57,402 nucleotides of DNA. Origin: an uncultured bacterium (GTDB lineage: Bacteria > Bacillota > Clostridia > Christensenellales > Pumilibacteraceae). The DNA lies in assembly GCA_949744905.1 (NCBI GenBank), contig CATKCE010000121.1, positions 1 through 57,402 of the forward strand, written 5' to 3'. Numbering within the stretch: the first letter of the stretch is position 1; each line of letters starts with the position of its first letter. Shown here piece after piece: positions 18,261-28,037 of this stretch. The notes beneath the pieces were generated by a model. It was not told the DNA's origin and searched no databases. It was given only the letters and a program-made list of their open reading frames with translations. The translations under genes were made by a program, and so were the position numbers.

Positions 18261-19397
18261 TCAACCGCAAATATATGTTATCGCGTCGGCGAACATATTT
18301 CCCAGTTTTAACATGCTTACCGAATCGTAATGCAGAGGGTCGCCTTCCTCTCGCGAATATATAAGCCCGGCAACTCCTTTTTCCGCCAAATCCGGCGCAA
18401 GAGTATCCAATAAATAGTTGTGCGTGTCTTTGTTTGAAAACTCGCGCTTGGCATTATTGACGTTTTTGTAAAAGGTCCAACTCGGGCTGTCGCTTATGTA
18501 AGCGTCTATAAAGTTCATTGTTTTACCGTCAAGCGCATACCCGTTAAACTCACTGCGCATATCGGTAACAAACGTCGTAAGATTGCTCAAATACGCTTTG
18601 CTTTCCGCCTCGCGCGACCATTCGCAATCCGCCTCTCCCTGCATCCAGCAGAATCCGACTACTTTCGGGTTGAGTCCGACGTCCGACAACACCTTTATTC
18701 CGCTTTGCGCGTAAGTGCGCAACAAAAACGAACAGTACGCCTCGCCGCCCGGACGCGACTTTGTGCGCCAGCTCTCGTAAAGCGAAGTCCCGCCGTAAGC
18801 GACTTTTATTAAATACACCGTCTCGTCCGGATACTTTTGCGACAATATTTCCGCCATTCCAAGCTCCGGTCCGAAGCACAAGCGCTTATCTCTCGGCACG
18901 TTGCCCTGACCCGCTTTTACCGGCACAAAATCGTCAATCGACTTCGCCTCTTTATCGTTCAGTATCTTTACGCTACCGAATTCGCCCGAAACGCGCCCGT
19001 AGCGCTCCGCTCCGACGTTTTGCGCCGAAAGATGTTGGAAGTACGTACATCCGAGCATATTCGACTGTCCGGACATTATCACCACCTTTGCATACTTTTC
19101 TTCCGGCGTATCGTCACCGTCATCCGGCTCTTTGTCTCCGCCTGGATCTTTGTCTCCATCGGAGTCCTTATCGCCGTCCTGCTCCTTATCTTCCTCCGGG
19201 TCTTTGTTGTCGTCGGGATCATTGTCTCCGTCCGGCTCTTTATCGGCATCGTTATCTTCGCCGGAAGTTCCGCCGTCGCCCGGTCGTTCGATTTCGCCGT
19301 CCGGGACAACGTCGCCGGAAGGAATATCCGCATTTCCGCATGCAAAAAGCGCTAAGCACATTATTACCGTCAATAAAACCGTTACGAATTTTTTCAT
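18261..19397 (-). CDS. lipoprotein carbohydrate esterase, sialate O-acetylesterase/CE6-like (SGNH)
   Basis: Lipobox LFACGN; GQSNMLGC, AYGGTSLYESWR, GFCWMQGEADC; Asp-rich linker after the signal. Confidence 0.8.
   Translation of the reverse strand: MKKFVTVLLTVIMCLALFACGNADIPSGDVVPDGEIERPGDGGTSGEDNDADKEPDGDNDPDDNKDPEEDKEQDGDKDSDGDKDPGGDKEPDDGDDTPEEKYAKVVIMSGQSNMLGCTYFQHLSAQNVGAERYGRVSGEFGSVKILNDKEAKSIDDFVPVKAGQGNVPRDKRLCFGPELGMAEILSQKYPDETVYLIKVAYGGTSLYESWRTKSRPGGEAYCSFLLRTYAQSGIKVLSDVGLNPKVVGFCWMQGEADCEWSREAESKAYLSNLTTFVTDMRSEFNGYALDGKTMNFIDAYISDSPSWTFYKNVNNAKREFSNKDTHNYLLDTLAPDLAEKGVAGLIYSREEGDPLHYDSVSMLKLGNMFADAITYICG
19111..19262 (-). repeat. degenerate ~18-bp tandem repeat coding the DGDKDPxGDKEPD linker
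   Basis: Repeated tttgtctccgtcgg-like units encode DGDNDPDDNKDPEEDKEQDGDKDSDGDKDPGGDKEPDD. Confidence 0.8.
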
Positions 19398-19441
19398 ACG
19401 CTCTCCCGAATATGTCCGCATTATCTATAAGTCAAGTGTAT

Positions 19442-19478
19442 GAAAAACAAAAGCGGACTGTCAAATAAGACGGTCCGC
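19442..19478 (-). terminator. rho-independent terminator downstream of guaA
   Basis: GCGGACTGTC aaataa GACGGTCCGC with T-rich tract on minus. Confidence 0.65.
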
Positions 19479-19608
19479 AATTACACAACTGCGCAATTTA
19501 CGCAACAAAGTATCTTGATTATAAAACATTAAAATACTTAGTTACGGATTCACAGAATAAACTCGCAATATACACGAGCGCCGCGGCTATGCGCGGAATC
19601 ATAAACGC

Positions 19609-21150
19609 TTACTCCCACTCTATGGTTGCGGGAGGCTTGCTCGTGATATCGTAAACTATGCGGTTTATATGTTTTACCTCGTTTACTATGCGCGTCGAGA
19701 TTTTTTCCAGCACGTCGTAAGGTATGCGCGAAAAATCCGCCGTCATAAAATCGGTAGTGGAGACGCCTCTGAGAGCAAGCGTATAATCGTAAGTGCGTTC
19801 GTCGCCCATCACTCCCACCGAGCGCATATCGGTAAGCACTGCAAAATACTGGTTTATACTGCGGTCAAGTTTAGCCGCGGCAATCTCCTCGCGGAATATC
19901 GCGTCGGCGTCCTGCAATATAGCGACTTTTTCCGGAGTGATATCGCCTATTATCCTTATAGCAAGCCCGGGGCCGGGGAACGGCTGACGCCACACAAGAT
20001 TGTCGGAAAGCCCGAGAGCCGTTCCGAGAGCGCGCACTTCGTCCTTGAATAAAAGCCGCAAAGGCTCTATTATTTCCTTAAAGTCCACATAGCCGGGTAG
20101 TCCGCCCACGTTGTGGTGTGATTTTATCACCGCCGCGTCGCCGAGCCCGCTTTCTATCACGTCGGGATATATAGTTCCCTGCACCAGATAGTCCACTTTA
20201 CCGATTTTTTTCGCTTCTTCCTCGAATACGCGTATAAACTCCTCTCCGATGATCTTGCGCTTGCGCTCAGGGTCGGCAACCCCCGCAAGTTTACCGAGAA
20301 ACCGCTTACCGGCGTTTACTCGCACGAAATTGACCCCGCTGTCCGCAAACGCGGCCTCCACTTCGTCGCCCTCGTTTTTACGCATAAGACCGTGGTCCAC
20401 GAAAATACAAGTAAGCTGTCCCCCTATCGCGTTTGCAAGCAGTTTGCATGCCACCGAACTGTCGACGCCGCCGGAAAGAGCGAGCAACGCTTTGCCGTCG
20501 CCTATCTTTTCTTTCAATTCGCGCGTTGCGGTAGCGGCGTAATTTTCCATCGTCCAGTCGCCGACGCAGCCGCACACGTTTTTAAGGAAATTCCCGAGCA
20601 TATCGAATCCCTGCTCGGTATGGTTTACTTCGGGATGGAACTGCGTGCCGTAAAACTTTTTATCGGCATTTTCTATGGCGCCGTAAGGACATTTGTCGCT
20701 ATGCGCGACGGAACGGAAACCTGCCGGCAATTTCTTTATATAATCGTTGTGGCTCATCCAGACCACCGACTTTTTTTTCAAACCCTTAAAAAGCGGAGAA
20801 TCGGTCTTCATTTCGCAATCGGTCCTGCCGAATTCCGCCGCCGCGTCGTCGCTCGCCGCGCCTATTTCTCCTCCCAAACCGTACACCATGAACTGCGCGC
20901 CGTAGCAAATTCCGAGAATGGGCACTCCTAACGAAAAAATTTCTTTATCCATACGCGGAGAATCGGCAAGATAGACCGACTTCGGCCCTCCGGTAAATAT
21001 TATGCCCTTTGGTTTTATCGCGCGGATTTCGTCTATCGGCGTTTTGTAAGACTTGACCTCGCAGTATACGTTATGTTCTCTGACTCTGCGCGCTATGAGT
21101 TGGTTGTACTGCCCGCCGAAGTCGAGCACAAGCACCGTTTGTTTCTCCAT
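19609..21150 (-). CDS. guaA: GMP synthase (glutamine-hydrolysing)
   Basis: [63 protein letters not shown] terminus. Confidence 0.97.
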   Translation of the reverse strand: MEKQTVLVLDFGGQYNQLIARRVREHNVYCEVKSYKTPIDEIRAIKPKGIIFTGGPKSVYLADSPRMDKEIFSLGVPILGICYGAQFMVYGLGGEIGAASDDAAAEFGRTDCEMKTDSPLFKGLKKKSVVWMSHNDYIKKLPAGFRSVAHSDKCPYGAIENADKKFYGTQFHPEVNHTEQGFDMLGNFLKNVCGCVGDWTMENYAATATRELKEKIGDGKALLALSGGVDSSVACKLLANAIGGQLTCIFVDHGLMRKNEGDEVEAAFADSGVNFVRVNAGKRFLGKLAGVADPERKRKIIGEEFIRVFEEEAKKIGKVDYLVQGTIYPDVIESGLGDAAVIKSHHNVGGLPGYVDFKEIIEPLRLLFKDEVRALGTALGLSDNLVWRQPFPGPGLAIRIIGDITPEKVAILQDADAIFREEIAAAKLDRSINQYFAVLTDMRSVGVMGDERTYDYTLALRGVSTTDFMTADFSRIPYDVLEKISTRIVNEVKHINRIVYDITSKPPATIEWE

Positions 21151-21184
21151 ACAAGGTCCTCTTTTGAGTTTTATCGATACATGA

Positions 21185-21213
21185 AGTATAACACAACGCG
21201 TGCGCCTTGGCAA
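21185..21213 (-). promoter_or_regulatory. sigma-A promoter for guaA
   Basis: Minus TTGCCA-N17-TATACT. Confidence 0.7.
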
Positions 21214-21233
21214 TTAAATACGCATGCTTTCGC

Positions 21234-21262
21234 TTGACAATATTGCGGGTCGGTGATAAAAT
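21234..21262 (+). promoter_or_regulatory. sigma-A promoter for leuA
   Basis: TTGACA-N17-TAAAAT, extended -10 TGa. Confidence 0.8.
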
Positions 21263-21301
21263 TTCCATACTTATAAGACGCAAGTCACGGGAGGTATTTA
21301 T

Positions 21302-22960
21302 ATGGATATCACAAAGTACAAACGCGGATATTACATGCCTCCGCAACCGTGCGTAGACTGGGCGGCGCGCGAATATATAGAAAGCGCTCCCGCGTGGTGC
21401 AGCGTTGATTTGCGCGACGGGAACCAGGCTTTAATAAACCCGATGAGCCTTGACGAAAAGCTCGAATTCTTCAAATATCTCGTGCGCGCGCGTTTCAAAG
21501 AGATAGAAGTGGGCTTCCCCGCCGCAAGCGATACCGAATACGAATTCTGCCGAAAACTTATAGAAGGCCCCCACATACCCGACGCCCTTACCATACAGGT
21601 ACTGACGCAAGCGCGCGAACACATAATAAAGAAAACGTTCGAAGCCGTAAAAGGCGCAAAACGCGCAATCGTACACTTGTACAATTCGACAAGCGTGGCC
21701 CAGCGCGAACAGGTATTCCGCAAAAACAAAGATGAAATAAAGCGCATAGCCGTAGACGGGGCGTCGCTCCTCAAAAAACTCGCAGACGAGACCGACGGTA
21801 ACTTTTTATTCGAATATTCCCCCGAGAGCTTTACCGGCACCGAGCCTGAATACGCGCTTGACGTGTGCAATGCCGTTTTGGACGTTTTCCGCCCCTCGCC
21901 GGATAAAAAGGTAATTATAAATCTGCCGGTAACGGTGGAAATGAGCATGCCGCACGTTTACGCGTCGCAAGTGGAATATATTGCAAAAAACATATCTTAC
22001 CGCGACAGCGTCATAATATCCCTGCATCCTCACAACGACCGCGGAACAGGCATAGCCGACGCCGAACTCGGACTTTTGGCAGGCGGCGAACGCGTGGAGG
22101 GCACGCTCTTCGGAAACGGCGAGCGCACGGGAAATGTGGATATAATCACGCTCGGCATGAACATGGTAATGCACGGAGTAGACCCCGCACTCGATTTTTC
22201 CATACTGCCCGAACTTACCGACGCTTACGAGCGATTGAGCGGTATGCAGGTAAATCCCCGACAGCCTTACTCGGGCGCGCTGGTATTTACCGCTTTTTCC
22301 GGCTCGCATCAGGACGCGATAGCCAAGGGACTTTTGTACCGCGCCGAAAACGGCGGCGCATGGAGCGTGCCGTATCTTCCCGTAGATCCCGCAGACGTAG
22401 GGCGCAACTACGACGGCGACGTGATACGCATAAACTCCCAAAGCGGCAAAGGCGGAATTGGCTATATACTCGAACACCGGTACGGATACGTACTGCCGTC
22501 AAAAATGCGCGAACACGTGGGATACACCGTAAAGAGCGCGTCCGACAAACTTCACCGCGAACTTACTTCGGACGAAGTGCGCGACGTGTTCGTACGCGAA
22601 TACGTAAACGTCGTTTCCCCCGTCGAGCTTACCGAACATTCGTTTTTCAAACGCGACGGTAAAATATGCGTCAGCATGTCGATACTCCATAAAGGTAAAA
22701 AAACTTCGCTTTCCGGCGAGGGCAACGGACAACTCGACGCCGCGGCGGACGCTCTTAAAAAGGCGTTTAACGCGGATTTTGCAATAACCTCGTACACCGA
22801 GCACGCGCTGGACCGCGGGTCGGATTCGCGAGCCTGCGCATACGTGGGCATAGTCGGCAAAGCAGACGGAAAAACAAGTTTCGGCGCGGGTATAGACACC
22901 GACATAATGTCGGCATCTATAAAAGCCTTGATAGGCGCGGTAAATAAAATACTCCGGTAA
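21302..22960 (+). CDS. leuA: 2-isopropylmalate synthase (yeast/LeuA2-type)
   Basis: CSVDLRDGNQALINPM, HPHNDRGTGIADAELGLLAGGERVEGTLFGNGERTGNVDI. Confidence 0.95.
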   Translation: MDITKYKRGYYMPPQPCVDWAAREYIESAPAWCSVDLRDGNQALINPMSLDEKLEFFKYLVRARFKEIEVGFPAASDTEYEFCRKLIEGPHIPDALTIQVLTQAREHIIKKTFEAVKGAKRAIVHLYNSTSVAQREQVFRKNKDEIKRIAVDGASLLKKLADETDGNFLFEYSPESFTGTEPEYALDVCNAVLDVFRPSPDKKVIINLPVTVEMSMPHVYASQVEYIAKNISYRDSVIISLHPHNDRGTGIADAELGLLAGGERVEGTLFGNGERTGNVDIITLGMNMVMHGVDPALDFSILPELTDAYERLSGMQVNPRQPYSGALVFTAFSGSHQDAIAKGLLYRAENGGAWSVPYLPVDPADVGRNYDGDVIRINSQSGKGGIGYILEHRYGYVLPSKMREHVGYTVKSASDKLHRELTSDEVRDVFVREYVNVVSPVELTEHSFFKRDGKICVSMSILHKGKKTSLSGEGNGQLDAAADALKKAFNADFAITSYTEHALDRGSDSRACAYVGIVGKADGKTSFGAGIDTDIMSASIKALIGAVNKILR

Positions 22961-23015
22961 CGGTTCTTATATAAAAAACAAACGATAATAACATATATTT
23001 TAATAAGGAGAAATT

Positions 23016-23762
23016 ATGTTTGTTAAAAAAATGAGACCGATATTATGTTGCGCTCTTGCCGTTTTATTTGCAGCGGCAATATTTACGGGGTGCGGTAGCA
23101 ATCCAGTAATCACGCTTGAAAAACGCAACGGCGAACCCGCCGAACGGATAGAACTGCCTTACAGCGGCGCGGCGACGTATAAATCGGGATCGATGTTGTT
23201 TCCGGATCCGACACGTGAAAATCGGTTTTTCAACGGTTGGTTTTTAGACGAAAAATGCACGCAGTCGGCATACGGAGTTCCCATTAAAAAAGATACGACT
23301 TTTTATGCCGATTGGGTGGACAGCATTATTGTGCCCGCCAATGTTCCGACCTGGCAGATAAAAGATTACTCCGAGTTGTTTACCGTATCCACGTCGGCAG
23401 AGCCGTACGAAGAGGTCGACGGACTGCCTCAACTTAAACTTACGATTTCCGTCACGCCGACAGGCGATTTTACGGGAGCAAACTCCACCGACCGATTCGA
23501 ATTGCAAATAACCCATTACTGGCTTTCGGACGAGAAATTCCTCGACGAGTACGTATCGGAAGAAGTCGTAGCTTCGATTTACACACGCGATGTGTGGTTG
23601 GAAAAAGGAAATGGTTATTCTTTGCAAAACGAATCCTTCATAATCAGCTACAACAACAATTATCTCGACCGCCCTATTTATCCGTCCACCTTTGAAAACT
23701 TGCACACCAAAACAGTTATAAACCGCATATTCGAAGAACCGACATTACAATATAAATATTAA
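23016..23762 (+). CDS. lipoprotein with InlB B-repeat-like domain
   Basis: Lipobox FTGCGS; FFNGWFLDEKCTQSAYGVPIKKDTTFYADW. Confidence 0.7.
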   Translation: MFVKKMRPILCCALAVLFAAAIFTGCGSNPVITLEKRNGEPAERIELPYSGAATYKSGSMLFPDPTRENRFFNGWFLDEKCTQSAYGVPIKKDTTFYADWVDSIIVPANVPTWQIKDYSELFTVSTSAEPYEEVDGLPQLKLTISVTPTGDFTGANSTDRFELQITHYWLSDEKFLDEYVSEEVVASIYTRDVWLEKGNGYSLQNESFIISYNNNYLDRPIYPSTFENLHTKTVINRIFEEPTLQYKY

Positions 23763-23789
23763 AACCGCCTCACACAACTCAATAGCAAA

Positions 23790-23826
23790 AAGGCTTTCGG
23801 CTCATATCTCCGAAAGTCTTTTTTTA
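23790..23826 (+). terminator. rho-independent terminator
   Basis: AAGGCTTTCGG ctcatatct CCGAAAGTCTT TTTTT. Confidence 0.85.
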
Positions 23827-23871
23827 TTAGGCGGCATACAGCCGTTTTCGGACTGTGATTTTTATACGTGC

Positions 23872-26229
23872 TTACTCTTTGACCGCAATTTTAGCCTCGC
23901 CCGCAAGAGCGCCGTCGGACGCCGAAACAGTGACCTCTCCGTCGGTTGCGCGCACAACTGCCATAGCCTCCCCGTAATACGTGTCGGTGGCAGTTCCGCA
24001 ATACCCCGCGGAATTATAAGGGCAGGCATTGCCGAGCGCAAGCAGTTCGCCTCCGTCGACTTCAACTTTGACTATTCCGCGGCACAGCGGTTTTACAGTG
24101 CCGTTGACGTCGGTGTAACGCAGTCGCACAAAGCACACTTCGCCGTAAGCGACTTCCGACTTTTCCGGTGCCACCGTAAGACGGGTCTCGTCGCCTGCCG
24201 TTACGAGCGTATTGCGGCAGAGTTCATTGCCTTTGCGGTCTTTATTAATCGCCGTCACTTCTCCGCCGTAATATTTCGTCTTAAAATCGAAACGGCAGTT
24301 TTTTCCGAATTTCTTTTTGCCCACCCTCTTACCGTTGACGTACAACTCCACTACCGGCGCGCGCGAATACACCTCCACACGCGCCTTTTTGCCGTCGAGC
24401 CCGTTCCAGCTCCACGACGGCAAAGCGTTGGAAAATTTCCATGCCGACGGCGAATGTTTTTCATCGGTATGGCTTACCGGAACTACGGCTATCTGCGGTT
24501 TATCTTCCAACTCGAAAGCAACTTTTGTGTACAAAGCCTCGCCCAGCGGATTGCCTATAAGGTCCACTCTGCCGCTTCCGGCGGTTATCCATCCGGGGCC
24601 GTGGCGGAAGTCCGGCGCATATTCGCGGTACTCCCAACTGCCCACGCCCACCTCTCCGAGATAGTCCATGCCCGCCCATACAAAGTCGCCTATCACGGCG
24701 GACTCCTTTTTTGCGAACTCCCAAAATCTGTACGCGTCGGAGCAAAACGTTTCGCTACCGAGAATCACGCGATCCGGATATTTTTTTACGTCGCGTTTGT
24801 AGCGCAGTATGCCGTAGTTGTATCCGGCGACGTCCATCGCCGCGTAGCACCCGCGCGTTTTTACGTCGCACGCGTGTAGCGTCGCCATGCGTTTCATAAA
24901 ACCGTCGCCCAAAAGGCCCGCAAGATTGTTGAAAAATTCGCTGCCTACTTTTTTCTGCGGATTTTCCTTGGCTTTTTTGTCGCTGTATACTCCGAATCCC
25001 AACGAGTGGAGAAGATTGAAAAATATATTCACGCCGGTGGTGACCGGACGCTCGGAGTCTAAAGACTTGCACACGGCTTTCATCTGTTTGAAAAACTCTA
25101 TCCCCTTTTTATGCGCGGTCTCGGCGACTTCGTTGCCGAGCGAATACATTATCACCGACGGATGATTGTAGTCTTTTTCTATCATGTCGGTAATATCCTG
25201 CTCGTACCAGTCGGTAACGTAATGAGCGTAGTCGTGCATGGTCTTGTGTATATACCACATATCGGTATATTCGTCCATCATCATTACGCCCAACGCGTCG
25301 CACGCGTCGAGCATTGCCTTAGAGCACGGATTGTGGGCGCTGCGCACCGCATTATAGCCGTTGTCCTTCATAAGCTTTATCTTGCGCCATTCCGCTTCCG
25401 CATAGCACCTTGCGCCCAATATGCCGTTGTCGTGGTGTATACACGCGCCGCGTATCACTACGCGTTTTCCGTTTATGGTAAATCCGTTTTCCGGCGTGCA
25501 CGATATAGTGCGTATACCGAAATTTTCTTCAACGGCGTCGCCTTCGAATCGTACGCGGCATACGTAAAGCGCGGGGCTTTCGGGCGACCACAGATCGGCG
25601 TTTTCCACAGTAAACGTAAACGTCGTTTCTCCGTCGCTCCTATGCGTATCGGCGGCGACGGAGACGTCGCCGCGCAAAAGCTCGACAGCAACGTCGCCTT
25701 CGCCTACGGTCTTAACTTTTACTTCCACCACGGCGGGCTCTATAGACAGAGTGCGCACCTTCACGCCGTTTAGCGCAATATGCCTGTCGCCGGCAACGTA
25801 CATATTTACCGGACGGTAAATGCCCGCGCCTGAATACCATCGGCTGTTGGGCTGGTCGGAATTGCGCGCTATCACTTTTATCTCGTTGTCCCCGCCGTAC
25901 CGCAAAAAACCGTTTGCGGGCACGTAAAAGTTCGTGTATCCGTACGGACGGTTCGCCGCCTTTTCGCCGTTTATATAAACTTTGGCGTTATGGTACACTC
26001 CCTCGAACTCTATGATAACGGTTTTACCGGCATAGTCATCGGGCACGAAAAAAGTTTTTACGTATTCGTAGTCGTAACCGGCGAACCAACCGGTATTGGT
26101 GCCGCCGTCGCTCTCCGCCGAGCGGACTTCGGATATCATCGCGTCATGCGGAATATCGACGGACACGAATTCCTCGTCGTTTTTCATCCTGCGATAACTC
26201 CATCCGATCCCGAAATCGAATTTTTGCAC
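23872..26229 (-). CDS. glycoside hydrolase family 2 (beta-galactosidase-like)
   Basis: GYTNFYVPANGFL, AHNPCSKAMLDACDALGVMMMDE, MYSLGNEVAE (acid/base) and ILGSETFCSD (nucleophile). Confidence 0.92.
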   Translation of the reverse strand: MQKFDFGIGWSYRRMKNDEEFVSVDIPHDAMISEVRSAESDGGTNTGWFAGYDYEYVKTFFVPDDYAGKTVIIEFEGVYHNAKVYINGEKAANRPYGYTNFYVPANGFLRYGGDNEIKVIARNSDQPNSRWYSGAGIYRPVNMYVAGDRHIALNGVKVRTLSIEPAVVEVKVKTVGEGDVAVELLRGDVSVAADTHRSDGETTFTFTVENADLWSPESPALYVCRVRFEGDAVEENFGIRTISCTPENGFTINGKRVVIRGACIHHDNGILGARCYAEAEWRKIKLMKDNGYNAVRSAHNPCSKAMLDACDALGVMMMDEYTDMWYIHKTMHDYAHYVTDWYEQDITDMIEKDYNHPSVIMYSLGNEVAETAHKKGIEFFKQMKAVCKSLDSERPVTTGVNIFFNLLHSLGFGVYSDKKAKENPQKKVGSEFFNNLAGLLGDGFMKRMATLHACDVKTRGCYAAMDVAGYNYGILRYKRDVKKYPDRVILGSETFCSDAYRFWEFAKKESAVIGDFVWAGMDYLGEVGVGSWEYREYAPDFRHGPGWITAGSGRVDLIGNPLGEALYTKVAFELEDKPQIAVVPVSHTDEKHSPSAWKFSNALPSWSWNGLDGKKARVEVYSRAPVVELYVNGKRVGKKKFGKNCRFDFKTKYYGGEVTAINKDRKGNELCRNTLVTAGDETRLTVAPEKSEVAYGEVCFVRLRYTDVNGTVKPLCRGIVKVEVDGGELLALGNACPYNSAGYCGTATDTYYGEAMAVVRATDGEVTVSASDGALAGEAKIAVKE

Positions 26230-26261
26230 GCCCCACGCTCCTCCGCTGTTTGTCTAAAAAA

Positions 26262-28004
26262 TTATTTGTCGTCTTTCCTTCTGTTTTTCTTTGCTTCCGC
26301 GGCGGCTCTTTTTTCCTCGGCCGCCGCTCTTTTCGCCGCCAGAGCCTTTTGATACTCGGCTTCTTCCCTCTCGAAGTCGAGTCCCTTTTTTCCGCACTTA
26401 ATTTTAAGTTCGGCTTTTCGCGCCTCGTCGGCAATCCTGTCGGCTTCTTCCTGCTCGCGGCGCAGTCTTTCTTCCGGCTCGATCCATTCAAGCCCGGCCG
26501 CCAGAGTTTCGGCTTTTTGACGGGCGCGTATTATTTCTTTATCTTCTTTGAGGAATTTTTCCACGCCGAAGAATATCATTATCACCGCGCATGCGGCGTA
26601 CGCTATCGTCTCTATCCAAATATAACTTATAGTGACCGCGGCGGTTTTTGTGCCGCCGGCGGATATCGCGTTGAAGATACCCGTTGCAAGAGGCGTTGCC
26701 GCCGCCATCAGCGAACTGTAAATACTCATGGTGAGTCCGTCGCAACGGTAACCGCGCTTCGCTTCTATGTGGTCGAGCACGTCGGCTATCATGGCGAGTA
26801 TCATGTAGCACGCGGGAGCCGAACCGAAACTTTTAAGCGCGACGCCCACCGCTACCAAATAGAAATTGTCCGGAAAGAATCCCGCTATAAGACCGCCCGC
26901 CACGGCGACAAGGCAACCCGCAAATACGACTATGCGTTTGCCGAACTTTGCCGACAGCGGCCAGATAAAAGCCATTGCCGCCGCCATAGGCACCGCGCCG
27001 AGTATATTTATTATAGCCATGGCACCGCTGCCGTCGGCTCCGCCTATCGCCGTACCTGCAAAACGGTCTGTGCAAAAATACGTTATGGAAAGATTCTTGA
27101 ACATTCCGCTGGTGTTGAACAACAGATAAAATATTATCACAAACCACCAGAACTTGCTTGTAGCCACTCCTTTGAGCTGTTTGCCTATCGATATCTTATT
27201 CTTGGATTCGGAAGGCACCGACATGGTCTCATCCGTCACGCGCTCGCGGGTAAAGTAATATTGAAGCACCGTAAAAAGAAAAGTCGCGATGCCTATGGCG
27301 ATAAAAGCCACCGTCCAGGCGGTTTTGCTGGGATCGTCCCACCCGCCCATAAACCAGGCTATTATCATGGGAAACACCATTCCGCCCGCACCCATGACAG
27401 CAATACCGGCAAAGTTTGAAAACGATGCGAGCAATCCTCTCTGGTTTCCGTTTCGGGTGGAAAGCGGAACAAGAGTACTGTTGGCGGTATTGTACATTGG
27501 ATACGCTATCGAGTAATAAAGATTGTACGCCACCGCCGTAAGTGCCATTGTAAGCACCGGAGCGGACTCGCCGTCGCCCATTGGTATTATAAACATTCCG
27601 ACGCAGGCGACCGCCAGCAATACCGAACTCAACAGTATCCAAGGGCGGGCTTTGCCCGCTTTGCTCTTTGTGCGCTCGATAAGCTGCCCCACCACAAGAT
27701 TGCCCGCAACTATCAGTATCGCGCTAAGTAGCGGCAACAACGTCAAAAACGTCTTTATAGGGCCGTCGGGCAATGCCATAACCGGCTCTCCGTTTGAATC
27801 TATGCCGGTTTGCACCCGATAGTTTGCAAACAGAACGTCCGTCCAGTAACGGTTGAGAAAACTGGTAAATATCCCGCTTGCCAGCAGCGCGCCGAACGGA
27901 CCGAGAAAATAGCCGAACAACATCTCGCGCAACTTTACGTTAGCCGACTTTATTTTTGTAGATAACAGCGGTTTTTCAAACAGACTTTTTTTTGCTTTTT
28001 CCAT
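26262..28004 (-). CDS. GPH-family (glycoside-pentoside-hexuronide):cation symporter with charged C-terminal tail
   Basis: FGYFLGPFGALL.., GKARPWILLS, 12-TM pattern, followed by REQEEADRIADEARKAELK.. tail. Confidence 0.88.
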   Translation of the reverse strand: MEKAKKSLFEKPLLSTKIKSANVKLREMLFGYFLGPFGALLASGIFTSFLNRYWTDVLFANYRVQTGIDSNGEPVMALPDGPIKTFLTLLPLLSAILIVAGNLVVGQLIERTKSKAGKARPWILLSSVLLAVACVGMFIIPMGDGESAPVLTMALTAVAYNLYYSIAYPMYNTANSTLVPLSTRNGNQRGLLASFSNFAGIAVMGAGGMVFPMIIAWFMGGWDDPSKTAWTVAFIAIGIATFLFTVLQYYFTRERVTDETMSVPSESKNKISIGKQLKGVATSKFWWFVIIFYLLFNTSGMFKNLSITYFCTDRFAGTAIGGADGSGAMAIINILGAVPMAAAMAFIWPLSAKFGKRIVVFAGCLVAVAGGLIAGFFPDNFYLVAVGVALKSFGSAPACYMILAMIADVLDHIEAKRGYRCDGLTMSIYSSLMAAATPLATGIFNAISAGGTKTAAVTISYIWIETIAYAACAVIMIFFGVEKFLKEDKEIIRARQKAETLAAGLEWIEPEERLRREQEEADRIADEARKAELKIKCGKKGLDFEREEAEYQKALAAKRAAAEEKRAAAEAKKNRRKDDK

Positions 28005-28037
28005 TTCTCCGTTTCCTTTACCTGTTTTTTGTCTGAG

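Noticed and set aside
19111-19262. CRISPR-like array
   Set aside because: Repeats are contiguous, degenerate, in frame and coding, with no spacers.
21262-21301. T-box or leucine attenuator for leuA
   Set aside because: Only about 35 nt between the predicted TSS and the ATG; no specifier loop, T-box sequence or terminator is visible.
26250-27419. 389-aa plus-strand ORF antisense to the GPH transporter
   Set aside because: Shadow of a clear 12-TM transporter gene.
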